A stretch of 64,000 nt of DNA from Enterobacter sp. RIT418 (GTDB lineage Bacteria; Pseudomonadota; Gammaproteobacteria; Enterobacterales; Enterobacteriaceae): positions 1 through 64,000 of the forward strand of contig NZ_QBJD02000017.1 of NCBI RefSeq assembly GCF_003057745.1, read 5' to 3'. The first letter of the stretch is position 1; every line of letters begins with the position of its first letter. Shown piece by piece: positions 62,562 through 64,000 of this stretch. Under the pieces are notes generated by a model. It saw only the letters and a list, made by a program, of their open reading frames with translations. It was not told the DNA's origin and made no database searches. The position numbers were made by a program, and so were the translations under genes.

Positions 62562-63524
62562 TTATTTCCCCACTTTGCCGATCAAGTCCATCATTTTCAG
62601 CTTCTGATCGGTGGAAACCTTACGGGCTTCCAGCTCGATACCGCGCGCATTCAGCTTGTTGAATGCCTCGATATCCTTCGCATCAACTGAAATGGCGTTG
62701 TTGACCTGCGTTTTGCCCTGACGGAAAGCCATACCACCGATGTTAACGGAGGTGATTTTCACGCCGCCTTCAACAATGCGCTCGACGTCTGTCGGGTTCG
62801 TGAACAGGAGCATCACGCGCTCGCCCGCGTATTTCGGGTTGTTATAGACGCGGATCATCTTGTCGACGTCCACCACGTGCGCGGTCACGCCCGGAGGAGC
62901 AACCTGGGTCAGAAGGGTTTTACGCACGGTGTCGGCGGCAACTTCGTCGCTGACCACGATAATGCGCTTAACGTTTGTCTCCTTGGTCCAGCGCGTCGCC
63001 ACCTGGCCGTGGATCAGACGGTCATCGATACGCGCAAGGCCGATAACCATGTAATCGTTCGGGCCCATCGGTTTTGCCGGCGCTGCGGCTTTCGGCGCAG
63101 CCGCAGCCGGGGCGGGCTTCTCAACCGGCTGGGCTTTCAGCGCTTTCACGCCTTCGCGGCCGGTTTCAACTGCCAACGCCACCAGCTCATCGAAGCTCGG
63201 GTTGTCGTCTCGCGCCATGAAGGTTTCCACCAGCATTGGGATGTTTACCCCGGCGACAACTTCATAGTGCTCTTTATCGACGACGATGCGGCTGGCGGCA
63301 TTAAACGGGCTGCCGCCCCACGTATCAACGAGAAACAGCACGCCTTTACTGGTATCTAGCTTCTCGAGCTGAGCGTTGTACTTTTCGATTAACGTCTCGG
63401 CGTTTTCGCCGGGAACGAAATCGATCCAGCCGACGTTTTCCTGCTCGCCCAACAGCATTTCTGCCGTTTTGAGTAACTGCTCTGCAGCCCAACCATGTGT
63501 GCCTATGACAATAGCAATGGTCAC
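62562..63524 (-). CDS. manX: Mannose PTS subunit IIAB
   Basis: Cytoplasmic phosphotransfer protein. The 320-residue product has an N-terminal IIA domain with the phospho-accepting His10 (VIGTHGWAAEQ), an Ala/Pro/Lys-rich linker (about 137-157) and a C-terminal IIB domain with its active His in RIDDRLIHGQVATRW (about residue 172). It is the first gene of manXYZ; upstream is a candidate Mlc site and a CRP-like half-site. Confidence 0.97.
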   Translation of the reverse strand: MTIAIVIGTHGWAAEQLLKTAEMLLGEQENVGWIDFVPGENAETLIEKYNAQLEKLDTSKGVLFLVDTWGGSPFNAASRIVVDKEHYEVVAGVNIPMLVETFMARDDNPSFDELVALAVETGREGVKALKAQPVEKPAPAAAAPKAAAPAKPMGPNDYMVIGLARIDDRLIHGQVATRWTKETNVKRIIVVSDEVAADTVRKTLLTQVAPPGVTAHVVDVDKMIRVYNNPKYAGERVMLLFTNPTDVERIVEGGVKITSVNIGGMAFRQGKTQVNNAISVDAKDIEAFNKLNARGIELEARKVSTDQKLKMMDLIGKVGK

Positions 63525-63670
63525 TTGCTACCTCCTTTTATTATCATTAATACGCCTGCCGGGCAGTCGTACTGAGAATCGTATTCGCTGACCGAATCGA
63601 TTCAGATAAGGGTTAGGGTAAAATTAACGAAGACTTCCGCGATTTATTTTAGACAGTGAAAAAATAATTT

Positions 63671-63729
63671 ATGTGATGAAGATCCGTAATTTAGGTTTCG
63701 TAACATAGAAATTACGCGGCGAAAAATTA
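63671..63729 (-). promoter_or_regulatory. manX control region (CRP-like and Mlc-like sites)
   Basis: TGTGATGAAGATCCGTAA (63672-63689) has a good left CRP half and a poor right half. AATTACGCGGCGAAAAATTA (63710-63729) resembles the Mlc operator of the E. coli manX promoter. Both lie 150-200 bases upstream of manX, and between it and the divergent yoaE. Binding is inferred from pattern and context. Confidence 0.45.
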
Positions 63730-63788
63730 GTCATTTCCATCTATTGCAAAGGAAAGTAAATCTTTGCCAAAAGATTATTCTCTCTGAT

Positions 63789-63998
63789 ATGTTTAGCCTC
63801 CGTTTAATCGATCAGGAGTATAGGGCTACAGCCCACTATATGGACCGTCACCGACGTCAGTCATCCTTCAGGCCATCCCGCGCCTCTTACACCGGCGATT
63901 CTCGCCACGCTTCAACGCCGTTTGCCTTCGATTTGCCCACGTTTTGCAGGGCACCGTTTTGTCATTCCTTTAGCAGGAGCTTGTCATGGAATTTCTAA
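63789..63998 (+). CDS. Candidate upstream ORF overlapping the yoaE start
   Basis: An uninterrupted frame of 69 codons runs from the ATG at 63789 (or 52 codons from ATG 63840) to a TAA at 63996-63998. It thus ends 13 bases inside yoaE in another frame, the usual layout for translational coupling. The predicted peptide is rich in Ser, Arg and Phe with two cysteines (FCRAPFC) and no membrane span. No strong ribosome binding site is seen. I recall that a small protein overlapping yoaE has been reported in E. coli, which I cannot verify here. It may instead be chance. Confidence 0.35.
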   Translation: MFSLRLIDQEYRATAHYMDRHRRQSSFRPSRASYTGDSRHASTPFAFDLPTFCRAPFCHSFSRSLSWNF

Positions 63999-64000
63999 TG
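63986..64000 (+). CDS. yoaE: Start of yoaE (TerC/CBS-domain membrane protein), cut by window end
   Basis: Only five codons are present (M-E-F-L-M), matching the N-terminus of E. coli YoaE, an inner-membrane TerC-family protein with CBS domains. AGGAG (63975-63979) stands 6 bases before the ATG. Divergence from manX is also as in E. coli. The rest lies outside the window. Confidence 0.8.

Noticed and set aside
63781..63985. A second yybP-ykoY manganese riboswitch ahead of yoaE
   Set aside because: The hallmark GGGGAGTAG and GGCGAGACC elements seen at mntP are absent.

Overview
The window is a chromosomal backbone segment from a gamma-proteobacterium of the order Enterobacterales, most likely Enterobacter or a close relative (Lelliottia, Leclercia and Kosakonia are alternatives I cannot exclude). 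Nearly every protein is recognisably the orthologue of an Escherichia coli/Salmonella protein, gene order follows the E. coli flhBAE-to-yoaE stretch, coding regions are GC-rich, and a PBP3SAL-like FtsI paralogue lies beside cspC/rlmA as in Salmonella. Compared with the E. coli order as I remember it, yecT, torYZ, yebB, yebF, yebG, yebW and yebQ are not seen.

Layout. 1-3881: end of the flagellar export operon (flhB, flhA, flhE). 3882-6870: accessory pair, a GPH-type sugar transporter and a GH105 unsaturated glycuronyl hydrolase, behind a promoter that overlaps a good KdgR operator. 6906-14034: argS, yecM, cutC, cmoB-cmoA, yecN, yecE-yecD. 14298-19675: aspS-nudB-yebC-ruvC-ruvAB, with an ERIC element between the LexA box and ruvA. 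19735-24718: zinc uptake (znuBC divergent from znuA around a Zur box), then mepM and lpxM. 24770-31763: pykA, hexR, zwf, edd and eda with SoxS/MarA, HexR and GntR sites. 31808-39359: purT (PurR box), yebE, ptrB, exoX, yobB, holE, yobA-yebZ-yebY. 39360-41550: the SdsR small RNA followed by a decayed phage integrase tail, an unknown exported protein and a DUF535 gene. 41717-51618: pphA, yebV, rsmF, letB-letA (envelope lipid transport), msrC, proQ-prc. 51812-56556: htpX, kdgR, yobH, mgrB (PhoP box), yebO, an MBL-fold hydrolase, yobF-cspC. 56775-60799: PBP3SAL-like PBP, rlmA, mntP (Mn riboswitch plus MntR and Fur boxes), yobD. 60850-64000: manXYZ and the first five codons of yoaE.

How it fits together. 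The window holds one sugar-acid theme: the KdgR regulator (52890), a putative KdgR-controlled pectin-fragment uptake and cleavage pair (4143-6870), and Eda (31122), which cleaves the KDPG produced from both pectin uronates and gluconate. Metal homeostasis is a second theme (Znu for zinc, MntP for manganese, YobA/YebZ for copper). Cell-envelope functions (MepM, LpxM, LetAB, Prc, HtpX, the extra PBP) are a third. No CRISPR array, tRNA, rRNA, intact prophage or intact insertion sequence was found. The only clear sign of past mobile DNA is the integrase relic next to SdsR. I did not find a new multi-gene system. The least explained parts are the SdsR-adjacent relic island, the uORF-like leader of yoaE, and the operator-promoter-hairpin arrangement ahead of edd.
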